Positions 27,077 to 35,800 of a stretch of 64,000 bases of DNA are shown here, one piece after another. The notes beneath the pieces are model-generated. The model saw only the letters and a program-made list of their open reading frames with translations. It was not told the origin of the DNA and searched no databases. The translations under genes and the position numbers were made by a program. Numbering within the stretch: position 1 is the stretch's first letter; the number at the start of each line of letters is the position of its first letter. Source of the stretch: Carthagonibacter metallireducens (GTDB taxonomy: Bacteria > Gemmatimonadota > Gemmatimonadetes > Palauibacterales > Palauibacteraceae); the NCBI GenBank assembly GCA_023554445.1, contig JAMJQQ010000119.1, positions 1-64,000 on the forward strand. Reading direction: 5' to 3'.

Positions 27077-27417
27077 CGGAACCCACCCTCCGGAGCCTGC
27101 TCCATGCCGAGCCGCATGTGCCACTCGTGGAAGCTCTCGATCGTGTCGGGCAACAGTTCGAGCGTGTAGAAGGAGACCGGGCTCGGAATCCCGAGCATGT
27201 CGGACATACCGAGAATGAGGAACAGGTCGCGCTGGCGCAGATACTCCCGGTGGATTTCCCTGCGGTAAGGCGCGACGTAGACACCTTCGTATATGTCGCG
27301 GGCGGCACGGAGTCTGAGGCGGACCGTCGCCCACACCGCGGCCCTGTCCGCCGCGACGCGGTCCGCGTCTTCCGTCCGACGGTGATCCCCGGACTCTCCG
27401 CCGGTCGTGCCCCTCAT
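27067..27417 (-). CDS. cory-CC-star family protein
   Basis: A 116-residue soluble protein ending in two cysteines directly before the stop (GGFRCC*). Its core reads VYVAPYRREIHREYLRQRD, then GMSDMLGIPSPVSFYTLELL and FHEWHMRLGMEQAPEGG. From memory this is the family named cory-CC-star in protein databases, seen beside ArsA-like ATPases and CstA; its function is unknown. The ATG at 27417 overlaps the anti-sigma stop (ATGA). The codons for CC and stop overlap the ATG of the ATPase gene, so the C-terminal cysteines and that start are locked together. Confidence 0.75.
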   Translation of the reverse strand: MRGTTGGESGDHRRTEDADRVAADRAAVWATVRLRLRAARDIYEGVYVAPYRREIHREYLRQRDLFLILGMSDMLGIPSPVSFYTLELLPDTIESFHEWHMRLGMEQAPEGGFRCC

Positions 27418-28355
27418 CGATTCGGACACGGTACTCTCTCGAACGACAACTCCGAGACGGAGTACGCGGCGTCCTCCGCGTCCCGATTCATCGAGCCCCG
27501 GTATACCCCTGCGAGTCGATCCTCTTCCACCCGGAGTCGAATTTCCAGCCCTGGGAATGCCACGATGATGCTGTCTGCCCCCAGTGGCCTCCACGAGGCC
27601 GTTGAAGGGGACATGACGCCTGCCTCGGCATCGGATTCGAATGTGCGTGAATCTTCGGCGACAAACGGATCGGGTTTCGCCTCCAGTCGGAACCAGGCCG
27701 TAACGCCGCCCGGCGAGTCCGTCGCAGAGCGCCAGCACCCGGCGACGCGTGGCGCAGACGCGAGCAGGGCCGGCGCGGGGTTGGCCTCGAGTCGTTCTCG
27801 GCCGGCCAGCTCGTCAGCGTCGACTCGGGCCGGTTCGGTCGGAGCCTGCCTTAGCTCGGCCGGTTCCGCCTTCTGCCGCTCCGCCGCCTGTCGTGGCGCT
27901 TCCTCATCCGGCTCGGCATGCACCGCTTCCCTCTCGTACTCGAGCGTCGCCGGCAGATCGATGCCACGCCGATCCGACAGTTCACGCGCAAGGACCCCAG
28001 CGCTCACCGCCACCGCGATCGTGGCGGCCCAGGCAAGTCTCACCCGCGGCCCACGAGTCCAGCCGGAGCGACGCTTCGATCGCCCGCCCGCCGGGCGAAC
28101 AGGTGCGTCACCCCCGGACCTGGCGGCCGATTCGAGCACCTGGAAGGCAGGCGGCGGCGGGAGGGGCGCATCGCTGGCGAGGAACATCGCGGAAACCGCA
28201 GCCTTCGAAGCCCTGGCTTCCTCCAGTCGGCGCAGGCATTGATCGCACTCTGCCAGGTGCCGCGCCACGGCCTCACCATCCATCCCGACGTCTGCATCGA
28301 GAGCGTCGTCGAGCCAGGCGTGCAGCACGCCATCCTCAATGTGCTGCATGGACAT
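27414..28355 (-). CDS. Anti-sigma factor-like membrane protein with zinc-finger head
   Basis: A 313-residue protein. Residues about 32-44 carry HLAECDQCLRRLEEA, the H-x3-C-x2-C motif of zf-HC2 anti-sigma domains. A single membrane segment (VRLAWAATIAVAVSAGVLA) lies near residues 105-123. A long extracytoplasmic part follows: a charged linker, then a beta-rich domain with WFRLEAKPDPF and IEIRL-like strands. It should bind the upstream ECF sigma factor and release it on a periplasmic signal. It overlaps the sigma gene by 20 bases and the cory-CC-star gene by four. Confidence 0.82.
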   Translation of the reverse strand: MSMQHIEDGVLHAWLDDALDADVGMDGEAVARHLAECDQCLRRLEEARASKAAVSAMFLASDAPLPPPPAFQVLESAARSGGDAPVRPAGGRSKRRSGWTRGPRVRLAWAATIAVAVSAGVLARELSDRRGIDLPATLEYEREAVHAEPDEEAPRQAAERQKAEPAELRQAPTEPARVDADELAGRERLEANPAPALLASAPRVAGCWRSATDSPGGVTAWFRLEAKPDPFVAEDSRTFESDAEAGVMSPSTASWRPLGADSIIVAFPGLEIRLRVEEDRLAGVYRGSMNRDAEDAAYSVSELSFERVPCPNR

Positions 28356-28848
28356 CCTCGCCTCCCTCCAGCTCCGCGTAGGCGACGGCCAATTTTCGTC
28401 GAGCCCGGGACAGCGTCGTCCCTACGGCCCCGGGTGACAGACCTGTCGCCTCGGCGATTTCGGCGTAGCTGAACCCTGCCTCGACCATCAGCAGGGATTC
28501 CCGCTCGCGCTCATTCAGTGAACCGAGAGCTTCTCGCACCCGATCACGAGTCTGCTGAATCGTCAGAATCTCATCGGGTGAAGGAGCGCCGCCTCCTGCG
28601 TCCGCCGCGACCAGGCGGAGCTTCTCTCTGCCACGAATCGCGCGCCGAGCCTCATCGCGAGTGAGATTGGCAGCGACCGTGAACAGCCAGGCTCGCGGCG
28701 AATCGGGAGTCCGCTCCTCTCCGAGTGCTCTGATGAATACCTCCTGCGCCAGTTCCTGCGCCCGCTCCGGGTCCCAGATCCGGCGGTCGATGTAACGGAC
28801 GAGATCTCCCCAGACCTCGCGATACAGGCTCGCCCATGGCTCGCTCAA
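28336..28848 (-). CDS. ECF-type RNA polymerase sigma factor
   Basis: A 170-residue sigma-70 family protein with region 2 (DRRIWDPERAQELAQEVFIR, SPRAWLFTVAANLTRDEAR) and region 4 (LNERERESLLMVEAGFSY, then EIAEATGLSPGAVGTTLSRA). The start is a TTG at 28848 with GAGAG upstream. It heads an operon with its anti-sigma, cory-CC-star, ArsA-like ATPase and cstA. Autoregulation of this operon is likely but the promoter was not identified. Confidence 0.9.
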   Translation of the reverse strand: MSEPWASLYREVWGDLVRYIDRRIWDPERAQELAQEVFIRALGEERTPDSPRAWLFTVAANLTRDEARRAIRGREKLRLVAADAGGGAPSPDEILTIQQTRDRVREALGSLNERERESLLMVEAGFSYAEIAEATGLSPGAVGTTLSRARRKLAVAYAELEGGEDVHAAH

Positions 28849-28948
28849 CTGGCGTCTCTCGACCCTGATGACGCCCGGGATGCCCGATCCTGCACAACAA
28901 GGCCTGAACGGGAGCCGGACGGCAGCCCGAGCTTCGTGTCGGCAGTAC

Positions 28949-29560
28949 TCATGACAGCCAGGGACGGAGGCGTCGAATCGCGTCTGCCCGATGGCTGCGA
29001 GCAGCCTTTACCTCGGGCGGGAGCTGCCCGAAAGTCTGCGCCTCACCGTCGGGCAGGAAGAGAGGGTCGTATCCGAATCCGTTCGTGCCCGATTCCCGCT
29101 CGGAGATTCGGCCATGTACGGCTCCCCGGACGAGGAGCGAACGTCGATCGTCCACCAGCGCCAGTACACAGCGGTAGTGCGCACTACGGCCCTCGGCCCG
29201 GATGCGCGACAGCCGCTCGAGCAGCCACGCGTTGTTTGCCGCATCCTCGGTCCGACTCCCGCGAAACTCCGGTGGGGCGAACCTGCGGGAATACACCCCC
29301 GGAGCGCCGTCCAGCGCGTCCACACAGAGTCCGGAGTCGTCGGCCACCGTCGCCAGTCCCGTCAGCTTTCGGTAGTAGCGCGCCTTCGCGAGTGCATTAC
29401 CGTGAAACGTGTCATGGATCTCGACGGATTCCTCTGCCGGGTGCGGCTCGACGCCGACGTCATCGAGTGAAACGACAGTCGCGGCAGTATCGTGCAGCAG
29501 GTCACGGATTTCATCGAGCTTGTGGGCGTTTCTGGTGGCGACGAGAAGCGTATTCGACAT
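28949..29560 (-). CDS. rdgB: XTP/dITP diphosphatase (RdgB/HAM1)
   Basis: A 203-residue house-cleaning pyrophosphatase. Diagnostic motifs are LLVATRNAHKLDEI at the N-terminus, ATVADDSGLCVDALDG, and SGTNGFGYDPLFLPDG. It hydrolyses non-canonical purine triphosphates (XTP, dITP) to monophosphates, keeping them from DNA and RNA. The protein is of standard length with the C-terminal SHRADAIRRLRPWL. It lies 21 bases after ctaB ends upstream on the same strand. Confidence 0.94.
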   Translation of the reverse strand: MSNTLLVATRNAHKLDEIRDLLHDTAATVVSLDDVGVEPHPAEESVEIHDTFHGNALAKARYYRKLTGLATVADDSGLCVDALDGAPGVYSRRFAPPEFRGSRTEDAANNAWLLERLSRIRAEGRSAHYRCVLALVDDRRSLLVRGAVHGRISERESGTNGFGYDPLFLPDGEAQTFGQLPPEVKAARSHRADAIRRLRPWLS

Positions 29561-29581
29561 CGAGGTGGCGCCGGGCGGGGC

Positions 29582-30577
29582 TCAGGAACTCCCCACGGTC
29601 GCTACGGGACGGCTGGCTGTCGCAGCCTCGCCCGAGGGATCCGACCCGGCACCGGGATCGAAGCTCAGCACAAGCAGCAGCACCGGAAGATAAACCAGAG
29701 AGGTTCGGAACAGTCGCTGTGCAGACGGAGAATCGGCCCGGGACCAGAATCGGAGAGCAGCGACCAGATAGGCCACTCCGAGCCCGATCGCCAGGAGCCC
29801 GTACAGGGCACCGGAGAGACCGAGAATCGCCGGAAGCAGGCTGGCAGGAATCAGGGCCAGCGCGTAGAGGACCGCCTGGGTTCGAGTCTGCTCCCCCGAC
29901 GGATCGGTGACTCCGAGCATTCGCAGTCCGCCCCGCTGGTAGTCTTCGCGGAACATCCACGCGAGGGCGAGGAAGTGCGGCAGCTGCCAGAAAAACATGA
30001 TCCCGAACAGAGCCCAGGCCCCGGGCCCCAGCTCACCACGCGCCGCGGTCCAGCCTCCCATGATCGGAAGCGCTCCCGGTATCGCCCCCACGAGGGTCGA
30101 GAGAGACGAGACCCGCTTCAGCGGCGTGTAGACAAGCACGTAACTCAGGAGCGCAATCGAGGCGAGGAGAGCCGTGAGCGTGTTCACGGCGACGGCGAGC
30201 AGTCCGATCCCCGCCAGCGAGATCGCTGCCGAGAAGAATCCGGCGGCGCGGGGAGTCACACGGCCCGTGGGAAGCGGCCGGTTGCGAGTTCGCTCCATCC
30301 GGGCATCCACGTCGCGTTCGATGAGCTGGTTCAGTGCACTGGTGCCACCGGCCACGAGGCCAATGCCCACCATCGTCAGCAGGAGCAGGCCGGGATCGGG
30401 ATGCCCGCCGCTCGCAATCACGAATCCCGCGGCGCTCGAAACGAGAACCATGGTGGTGATTCGGGGTTTCGTGAGCTGCAACAGATCTGCAGGCCGATTG
30501 AGTGCCGCGCCGGAGCCCGCGAGACTCCCGGAGGTCGCTTCGCGTATCCGTTCTTCCTGGTCCGTCTGCTTCAACAT
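29582..30577 (-). CDS. ctaB: Protoheme IX farnesyltransferase (heme O synthase)
   Basis: A 331-residue UbiA-family membrane protein with LLQLTKPRITTMVLVSSAAG, the prenyl-diphosphate motif NQLIERDVDARMERTRNRP, and the second motif YTPLKRVSSLSTLVGAIPGA. It adds a farnesyl group to heme B to make heme O for terminal oxidases. Its presence shows a heme O/A-dependent respiratory oxidase somewhere in the genome, though no oxidase genes are adjacent. The N-terminal 30 residues are hydrophilic and not conserved. Confidence 0.93.
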   Translation of the reverse strand: MLKQTDQEERIREATSGSLAGSGAALNRPADLLQLTKPRITTMVLVSSAAGFVIASGGHPDPGLLLLTMVGIGLVAGGTSALNQLIERDVDARMERTRNRPLPTGRVTPRAAGFFSAAISLAGIGLLAVAVNTLTALLASIALLSYVLVYTPLKRVSSLSTLVGAIPGALPIMGGWTAARGELGPGAWALFGIMFFWQLPHFLALAWMFREDYQRGGLRMLGVTDPSGEQTRTQAVLYALALIPASLLPAILGLSGALYGLLAIGLGVAYLVAALRFWSRADSPSAQRLFRTSLVYLPVLLLVLSFDPGAGSDPSGEAATASRPVATVGSS

Positions 30578-30619
30578 CTTCCCGACCTTCGTTGGGGACA
30601 GCCTGACGCGCGTCCGTAT

Positions 30620-31144
30620 TTACTCGTTCGTGCCCGGCTCACGCAACGCGGCGCCGCGAACTCTCCCGATCAGATCGCTGGTCGATCGACCCTGTTCGAG
30701 GTCGATGAGTCGGACCTCTCCCCCGGCCTCCAGTACCGCCCGCGCGCCGGCGATTTCCTCGATCCGGTAGTCCGCGCCCTTCACCAGCACGTCGGGAAGC
30801 AACCGTTCGATCAACGCCGCGGGCGTGTCGTCCTCGAAGATCGTTACGGCATCCACGCAACGCAGCGCCGCCAGGATCCGTGCCCTGTCCTCCGCCGTCT
30901 GAACCGGTCGTCCCGGTCCCTTGAGCCGATTCGTGGATTGGTCGGAATTGACGGCCACGACGAGTCGGTCGCCACAACCACGCGCCGCTTCCAACGACGT
31001 CACGTGCCCGCTGTGAAGCAGATCGAACACCCCGTTGCTGAAGACCAGCCGGTAACCGCGCGGCCTCCCGTACCTGCCGATGAACTCCTCATTGGAGAGC
31101 ACCCGGGACGAGGAGTCCTCGTACCCGTCCGAATCCCCGGTCAA
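30620..31144 (-). CDS. rfaE2: D-glycero-beta-D-manno-heptose 1-phosphate adenylyltransferase (HldE C-terminal half)
   Basis: A 174-residue nucleotidyltransferase. The core begins VFSNGVFDLLHSGHVTSL, the cytidylyltransferase-like HxGH motif, and continues VVAVNSDQSTNRLKGPGRP and VKGADY. It makes ADP-heptose precursor for the lipopolysaccharide inner core. In E. coli this domain is fused to the kinase as HldE; here the kinase is a separate gene at 37996-38997. The start overlaps the antiporter stop (ATGA). Confidence 0.9.
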   Translation of the reverse strand: MTGDSDGYEDSSSRVLSNEEFIGRYGRPRGYRLVFSNGVFDLLHSGHVTSLEAARGCGDRLVVAVNSDQSTNRLKGPGRPVQTAEDRARILAALRCVDAVTIFEDDTPAALIERLLPDVLVKGADYRIEEIAGARAVLEAGGEVRLIDLEQGRSTSDLIGRVRGAALREPGTNE

Positions 31145-32673
31145 AACAGGGTCTCGTTCATGTCTCCACCGAGTGCGCTCGTCGCCTCCGAGGGTGACGA
31201 AGGCGGTTTGCGCGCAAACAGGACCTTCAATGCCGGCGGCACGATGAAGGTGGAGAGAATCACCATGATCAGGATCGCGCTGTACACCGACGAGGAGAGG
31301 ATGCCGGCCGTGAGTCCGATCGAGGCGAAGATCAACCCCACCTCGCCTCGCGGAACCATGCCCACGCCCACGAGCAGCTTCGAGGTATCCGAGCGGGTGA
31401 CTCCGAAGCCCGAGACCAGCTTGCCGATGATCGCGACCACCGTGAGGATCAGTCCGACGAACAGCACCCCGAGATCGAAGTCCTCGCTGCCCGGTATGAA
31501 CAGGCGCACGTTCACCGGCGCCCCTACCGCCACGAAGAAGATCGGCGTGAAGATGTCCGCTACCGGCTCGATCCGCTCAACGACCGCATCGAACTGGTTG
31601 GTCGAAGAGAGCACGAGACCAGCCGCGAAAGCTCCGATGATCATCGCTGATCCGGCCAGGTCGGCGAGCGCCGCTATGGCCAGCGCGAAGCAGAAGGCCG
31701 CGACGAGCAGGACGCCACGCGTGCGCATCCGGTCGACGAAGTCGAAAATCGCCGGAGCGAATCTGGTCCCGAGCACTACGGCGAGCACGAGGAATCCGAC
31801 CGCGAACAGGAAGATTTTGCCCACCGAGAGGACGCCCAGGGCGGCCCCTCCGACCATTCCGGACACCACTGCGAGAATCACGATGCCGAGTACGTCGTCG
31901 ATCACCGCTGCGCCAATGATGATTCGCGCTTCCGGCGTGTGCATCCGATTCAGGTCGGAAAGCACCCGTGCGGTTATGCCCACCGAGGTGGCCGTGAGTG
32001 TCGCACCGACGAAGATGGCGACGACCGTGAAGGTCACGCCCTCAGGGTGGACACCGATCGAAGGGTTGGCATAGTACCAGTAGAGGAACCCGAGCAGGAA
32101 CGGTAAGAAGACCCCGATAAGAGCGACCCGTACCGCCGTCGGTCCGACCCGGAACATTTCCTTCAGGTCGGTCTCGAGGCCGATCTCGAACAACAGCAGC
32201 ACGACACCGATCTCGGCGAGGACGTGAACGATTTCATACAGATCGCCCTGCGCCGGAATCACCCCAAGCACGCTAGCGCCGAGGATCACGCCCGCCACCA
32301 GTTCGCCGAGGACAGCGGGTTGTCCACGGCGCTCGGCCAGTTCCCCGAGAACCTTGGCACTGACCAGAATCGCGATCAGAACGAAGAAGACGTCCCGGAT
32401 ACGGGGACCGTGACCATTCTCGCCCTCCGCGTGCGCCGGCTCTCCAGCTTCGGAATGGTCCTGGTCGGTCGCTTGAGGAGTCGCGTGCTCCTGGACCTCG
32501 GCTGCAGGCGTGGATTGCTCGATCGGGGTCGAATCGGGAGCCGAGCGGAGCAGTCCGGAGCCGGGGCCACCGACTAGCACGGCAAGCCCGAGCAACAGAA
32601 GCATCAGCCTGAAAGGTCGGGGTCCCGACCGGCCGTTCGACCCCACCCGGCCGGATCCTCTGCGGCCTACCAC
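31141..32673 (-). CDS. Cation/proton antiporter, CPA2 family
   Basis: A 510-residue protein with an N-terminal signal-like helix, a low-complexity polar and histidine-containing linker (about residues 45-90), then about twelve membrane segments. Family motifs include RGQPAVLGELVAGVILG and GAAVIDDVLGIVILA, the latter with the paired acidic residues for ion binding. It exchanges Na+ or K+ for protons; no RCK/TrkA regulatory domain is present. The GTG at 32673 overlaps the LptE-like stop by seven bases. The extra leader before the antiporter domain is unusual. Confidence 0.88.
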   Translation of the reverse strand: MVGRRGSGRVGSNGRSGPRPFRLMLLLLGLAVLVGGPGSGLLRSAPDSTPIEQSTPAAEVQEHATPQATDQDHSEAGEPAHAEGENGHGPRIRDVFFVLIAILVSAKVLGELAERRGQPAVLGELVAGVILGASVLGVIPAQGDLYEIVHVLAEIGVVLLLFEIGLETDLKEMFRVGPTAVRVALIGVFLPFLLGFLYWYYANPSIGVHPEGVTFTVVAIFVGATLTATSVGITARVLSDLNRMHTPEARIIIGAAVIDDVLGIVILAVVSGMVGGAALGVLSVGKIFLFAVGFLVLAVVLGTRFAPAIFDFVDRMRTRGVLLVAAFCFALAIAALADLAGSAMIIGAFAAGLVLSSTNQFDAVVERIEPVADIFTPIFFVAVGAPVNVRLFIPGSEDFDLGVLFVGLILTVVAIIGKLVSGFGVTRSDTSKLLVGVGMVPRGEVGLIFASIGLTAGILSSSVYSAILIMVILSTFIVPPALKVLFARKPPSSPSEATSALGGDMNETLF

Positions 32674-33185
32674 TGGGACTGCGCTCCGTCGACGATCTTC
32701 TGAACCAGGTCTCTGATCGCCAGCTCCTGACCTCGCGTTTCGAGCTCGGTCTCGGGTGTGTATTCTCCGATACCTGTCACAGATCCCCCGCTCCAGATGA
32801 TCTCGTTTCGCGTGTTGTCGATGATCTCGACCCTCGCCGACAGCCGGATCCGACGCTGAAACACCTCCGCGCCGACCTCTTCCTGACTGGCGAAGTTCAC
32901 CGCCGTGTCGTCGTACCGTGACAGGGTCGTGAGCACCGTCGCATCCGCTGACTCCTCTGGTCCGAGCTGGGCCCCGAGGCGTCCGGTGGCCGCATCCAGC
33001 AGCTCCTGCGTGACCTGCTCGGTCAGCGCGAACTGGGTCGTCTGGTTGTCGACCGGTGCCACGTAGATCGTCTCCACGTGCGAAGGCAGGCCTCCGCCAC
33101 CGGAGAACGTGTAATTGCAGCCGCTCAGCGCCGCCAGCGCCAGCAACCCACTCGCGCCGATTCTATTGCGTGTACGGAAGCGCAT
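32667..33185 (-). CDS. lptE: LptE-like LPS assembly lipoprotein
   Basis: A 172-residue lipoprotein with lipobox ALSGC (C23) and YTFSGGGGLPSHVETIYVAP following, then QVTQELLDAATGRLG and an SATARVEI-like strand block, as in distant LptE members. In the outer membrane LptE plugs LptD during lipopolysaccharide insertion. Sequence identity in this family is low, so the name rests on size, lipobox and pattern. The ATG at 33185 overlaps the end of the preceding lipoprotein gene. Confidence 0.7.
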   Translation of the reverse strand: MRFRTRNRIGASGLLALAALSGCNYTFSGGGGLPSHVETIYVAPVDNQTTQFALTEQVTQELLDAATGRLGAQLGPEESADATVLTTLSRYDDTAVNFASQEEVGAEVFQRRIRLSARVEIIDNTRNEIIWSGGSVTGIGEYTPETELETRGQELAIRDLVQKIVDGAQSQW

Positions 33186-33849
33186 AAATTTCACCGGGAT
33201 GTCGGGCCACCGGACTCTGTACCTCCTCGATCTCCCATCGCACCCGGCTGGGGCGCTCGAAATCACGATACTCGGCCTGGACTGGCCAGGTACCCGTTTC
33301 CGACCATTCCACCCGAACACGTCGAAGCACCCTGTCGCGCCGCCGTTCCTCCACCGATCCGAGCCTTCCTCCCTCCAGGTGATACACGAACGTCCGATCG
33401 CCGACGGGTCCATAGACGAGGACCGAGTCTGCGCCGTTCACGAAGGCCCGTGGCGCTGGACCGGAGTCCGGTCGGAACATGCCTGCCATCGCGAAGATGA
33501 ACGGTCGCGGGGGCACGTCCACGTCTTCGATCTGGCCCCGCGACGTCAGACGGCCGGCGGCACTGGCGATCGCCATCGCCACGTCGCCGGATGTGAACAG
33601 GTCGATTCTCAGGCTGTCGGGAGGATTGAAGCGCCCCACACCCTCGCCTTCGACATCCCCACGACGATCACCGTAGCGCCACGCGAATCGGAGATTCGCC
33701 GGCGCCTCCACACCTGGTTCCGAGACGAGGCGAGCAGCGATCGCTGCCGGATCGTCGAGCGGGATCCCGCTCTCCACGGACGTGGCACAGGCCACGACCA
33801 ATGGCGTCGAGGCGAGCACTCCGAGTCGGCGCAGCGATCTCATGTTCAA
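33163..33849 (-). CDS. DUF4292/LolB-like lipoprotein
   Basis: A 228-residue protein with a basic start, hydrophobic segment and lipobox (PLVVAC, C21). The rest is beta-rich (LRFAWRYGDRRGDVEGEGVG, SVLVYGPVGDRTFVYHLEG), like LolB/DUF4292 proteins that bind lipoproteins or lipids. It overlaps the LptE-like gene by 23 bases, and both probably act in outer-membrane biogenesis. An alternative start is the second methionine at 33843. Confidence 0.65.
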   Translation of the reverse strand: MNMRSLRRLGVLASTPLVVACATSVESGIPLDDPAAIAARLVSEPGVEAPANLRFAWRYGDRRGDVEGEGVGRFNPPDSLRIDLFTSGDVAMAIASAAGRLTSRGQIEDVDVPPRPFIFAMAGMFRPDSGPAPRAFVNGADSVLVYGPVGDRTFVYHLEGGRLGSVEERRRDRVLRRVRVEWSETGTWPVQAEYRDFERPSRVRWEIEEVQSPVARHPGEIYALPYTQ

Positions 33850-33883
33850 CGTGCGGCCAAGCTACCGGCGCCACAAAACCGGG

Positions 33884-34318
33884 TCAAGAAATCGGATCCG
33901 CGCAGAGATCTGCGAGGATCCGCATGGCAGAGTCCGGCATGCGGCGAGGACGGAGACCGGCGTCGGTGCAAACCAGTGTGGTCGATCCGCTGGCGAGGCG
34001 CACGCCGTCATCGGCTCTTATCGCCTCGTACCCGAAGGTTACCGACCGGCTGCGCACCTCCACCACGCGCGTGAGGATCTCGACACGCTCGTCGTAGCCG
34101 GCGCCTTTTCGGTAGCTGAGTTCGGCGCGAGCGACGGGGAGCAGAATCCCACTCCTCTCCAGCTCGGCATACGAGAGGCCGTTCATGCGCATCAACTCCG
34201 TTCGGCCCAGTTCGAACCATGCCAGGTAGTTCATGTGGTGGGCGTGGCCCATCTGGTCGGTCTCGGCATACCTGACCCGGATTTCGGTCCGGCTGCCCGG
34301 GATCTCCTGATCTTCCAT
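33884..34318 (-). CDS. Acyl-CoA thioesterase, YbgC/4HBT hot-dog family
   Basis: A 144-residue single hot-dog domain. The catalytic pattern RVRYAETDQMGHAHHMNYLAW with the aspartate and histidine is that of YbgC/4-hydroxybenzoyl-CoA thioesterases; later VEVRSRSVTFGYEAIR is the conserved strand. It hydrolyses acyl-CoA esters in the cytoplasm; in E. coli YbgC goes with the Tol-Pal genes, not seen here. The ATG at 34318 is chosen as the last in-frame start before the motif. It is divergent from lpxH. Confidence 0.88.
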   Translation of the reverse strand: MEDQEIPGSRTEIRVRYAETDQMGHAHHMNYLAWFELGRTELMRMNGLSYAELERSGILLPVARAELSYRKGAGYDERVEILTRVVEVRSRSVTFGYEAIRADDGVRLASGSTTLVCTDAGLRPRRMPDSAMRILADLCADPIS

Positions 34319-34381
34319 CGCGCGCGGCACTCCTCTCCACACCTGTCGCCTGATTCTCGAACCGCCTCTATACTGTCGCAG

Positions 34382-35209
34382 ATGGACCCGAATGGCACGC
34401 TGATCGTCTCGGACGCCCACCTCGGCGCCGCCCCCGCCGACCACGAGGCGGCCTTCCTTCGCTTTCTCGAAAGCGTGGTCGACCGCACCCGTGACCTTGT
34501 GATCAACGGCGACCTGTTCGATTTCTGGTTCGAATACGGAACGGTCATTCAACGGCGGCATTTTCCGGTCCTCAAGATCCTCCGGTCCCTGGTCGAGTCG
34601 GGCGTCCGCGTTCGACTCGTGGCCGGCAATCACGATTTCTGGGGAGGCTCGTTCCTCACCGATCAGATCGGCCTGGAGCTCGTCGAAGGGCCGGTTCGAA
34701 CCGAGATCGGGGGACGTCCGGCCCTCCTGGCCCACGGCGATGGTCTCGGCAGCGGCGACCTCGGATACAAGGCCCTGAAGCGGGTGATCCGTGGACGCCC
34801 GGCTCGCAGCGCATTTCGTTGGCTGCATCCTGACCTCGCGGCCGGGATCATCCGGCTGGTCAGCCGCACTGAGAGTCGGCATGGGCGGACGCCGGATGCA
34901 GAATCGCTGGGCAGGGCGGGCCGGCTTCACGAGTGGGCGGCCGATCGTCTCGCGGAAGATCCGGACCTGCAGGTCGTGGCCCTCGCTCACTGCCACGTTC
35001 CCGAGATCCGCGAAATCCTGCCCGGGCGGTTCTACGTCAACTCCGGAGACTGGGTTCAGCATTGCAGCTGGGCCGAATTCAGTCCCGACGGGGTGCGCGT
35101 GCTGGGGCTCGCCGGCTCCGGTTCGGATGACGCGACCGAGGTGCTGTATGAGGTGGTCTACCCGTCAGGGCCCGACCGGAATGCTGTATTGGAAGGCGGC
35201 TCCGGGTGA
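34382..35209 (+). CDS. lpxH: UDP-2,3-diacylglucosamine hydrolase
   Basis: A 275-residue calcineurin-like phosphoesterase with metal-binding motifs SDAHLG, NGDLFDFWFE, GNHDFWGG, HGDG and AHCHVPE in order. LpxH cleaves UDP-2,3-diacylglucosamine to lipid X, the fourth step of lipid A synthesis, on the inner face of the membrane. Some members of this fold with the same motifs act on other nucleotides, but length and lipid A context fit LpxH. Its 3' end overlaps the convergent DUF5683-like gene by 45 bases. Confidence 0.82.
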   Translation: MDPNGTLIVSDAHLGAAPADHEAAFLRFLESVVDRTRDLVINGDLFDFWFEYGTVIQRRHFPVLKILRSLVESGVRVRLVAGNHDFWGGSFLTDQIGLELVEGPVRTEIGGRPALLAHGDGLGSGDLGYKALKRVIRGRPARSAFRWLHPDLAAGIIRLVSRTESRHGRTPDAESLGRAGRLHEWAADRLAEDPDLQVVALAHCHVPEIREILPGRFYVNSGDWVQHCSWAEFSPDGVRVLGLAGSGSDDATEVLYEVVYPSGPDRNAVLEGGSG

Positions 35210-35800
35210 GCCATCGGGAGGCGGGACGACTTCACCCGTGAAATCCCAGAGTTGTGCCGACACCCAGGCATCGACTCCAGCGAACAGAGCCCAGAAGACG
35301 GCCAGGGTCGCCCAGTCTTCGAACTGGGCTTCCCTCGCGGCAATCAAGTCCTCGTCGAGGGGGTTCGATCGTTTCGCCGCGTTCAGCTTCGCATTCGTCT
35401 TCAGGAGCATCCATAGACTGCCTGCCTCCATCGCGAAGTAGAACGCGCCGCGTCCCGGCTGGTCTACCGAGATCTGGCCCCAGCCCGGCAGAATCAGCGA
35501 TCGAAAGAAGGCTCCCGTCGGGCTGACCGGCGGGGTGGGACCTGCGCTGTCGGCCGGGGCCTCCTGCCGGACGGGCGACGTGAGTTGCTCGGCGGCCGAC
35601 GCCTCGAGAGGAGCTTCGGAAGCGGCGAGGGAATCGGCGCGGCCGGGCGGATCGGTTTCCTGACCACGTAGTGATCCCGTCGGAAAGGCGACCAGAAGGA
35701 AAGCGAGAAAACCGACCGACCGCCTGCATCGGGCGAGCTGCCTCCCTGCCGGCTCGCAGGCCGCGCTCTCCCTACGGGAGCGCGTGGGAATCGAACCCAC
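35165..35800 (-). CDS. DUF5683-like membrane protein, start uncertain
   Basis: The protein has a signal-like segment (RRSVGFLAFLLVAFPTGSLRG), a proline/alanine-rich linker, then FFRSLILPGWGQISVDQPG, the motif of DUF5683 proteins, and two membrane helices. Function is unknown. No ATG, GTG or TTG lies in frame just before the signal segment. The nearest is a GTG at 35800 inside the T-arm of the tRNA-Sec gene, which would add about 20 odd residues; an ATG at 35729 is in another frame. A non-standard start or a sequencing/frame error near 35730 are both possible. Confidence 0.6.
   Translation of the reverse strand: MGSIPTRSRRESAACEPAGRQLARCRRSVGFLAFLLVAFPTGSLRGQETDPPGRADSLAASEAPLEASAAEQLTSPVRQEAPADSAGPTPPVSPTGAFFRSLILPGWGQISVDQPGRGAFYFAMEAGSLWMLLKTNAKLNAAKRSNPLDEDLIAAREAQFEDWATLAVFWALFAGVDAWVSAQLWDFTGEVVPPPDGSPGAAFQYSIPVGP

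Noticed and set aside
29492..32074. An 860-codon open frame on the plus strand
   Set aside because: It is antisense to ctaB, rfaE2 and the antiporter and shows no domain, only low-complexity composition.
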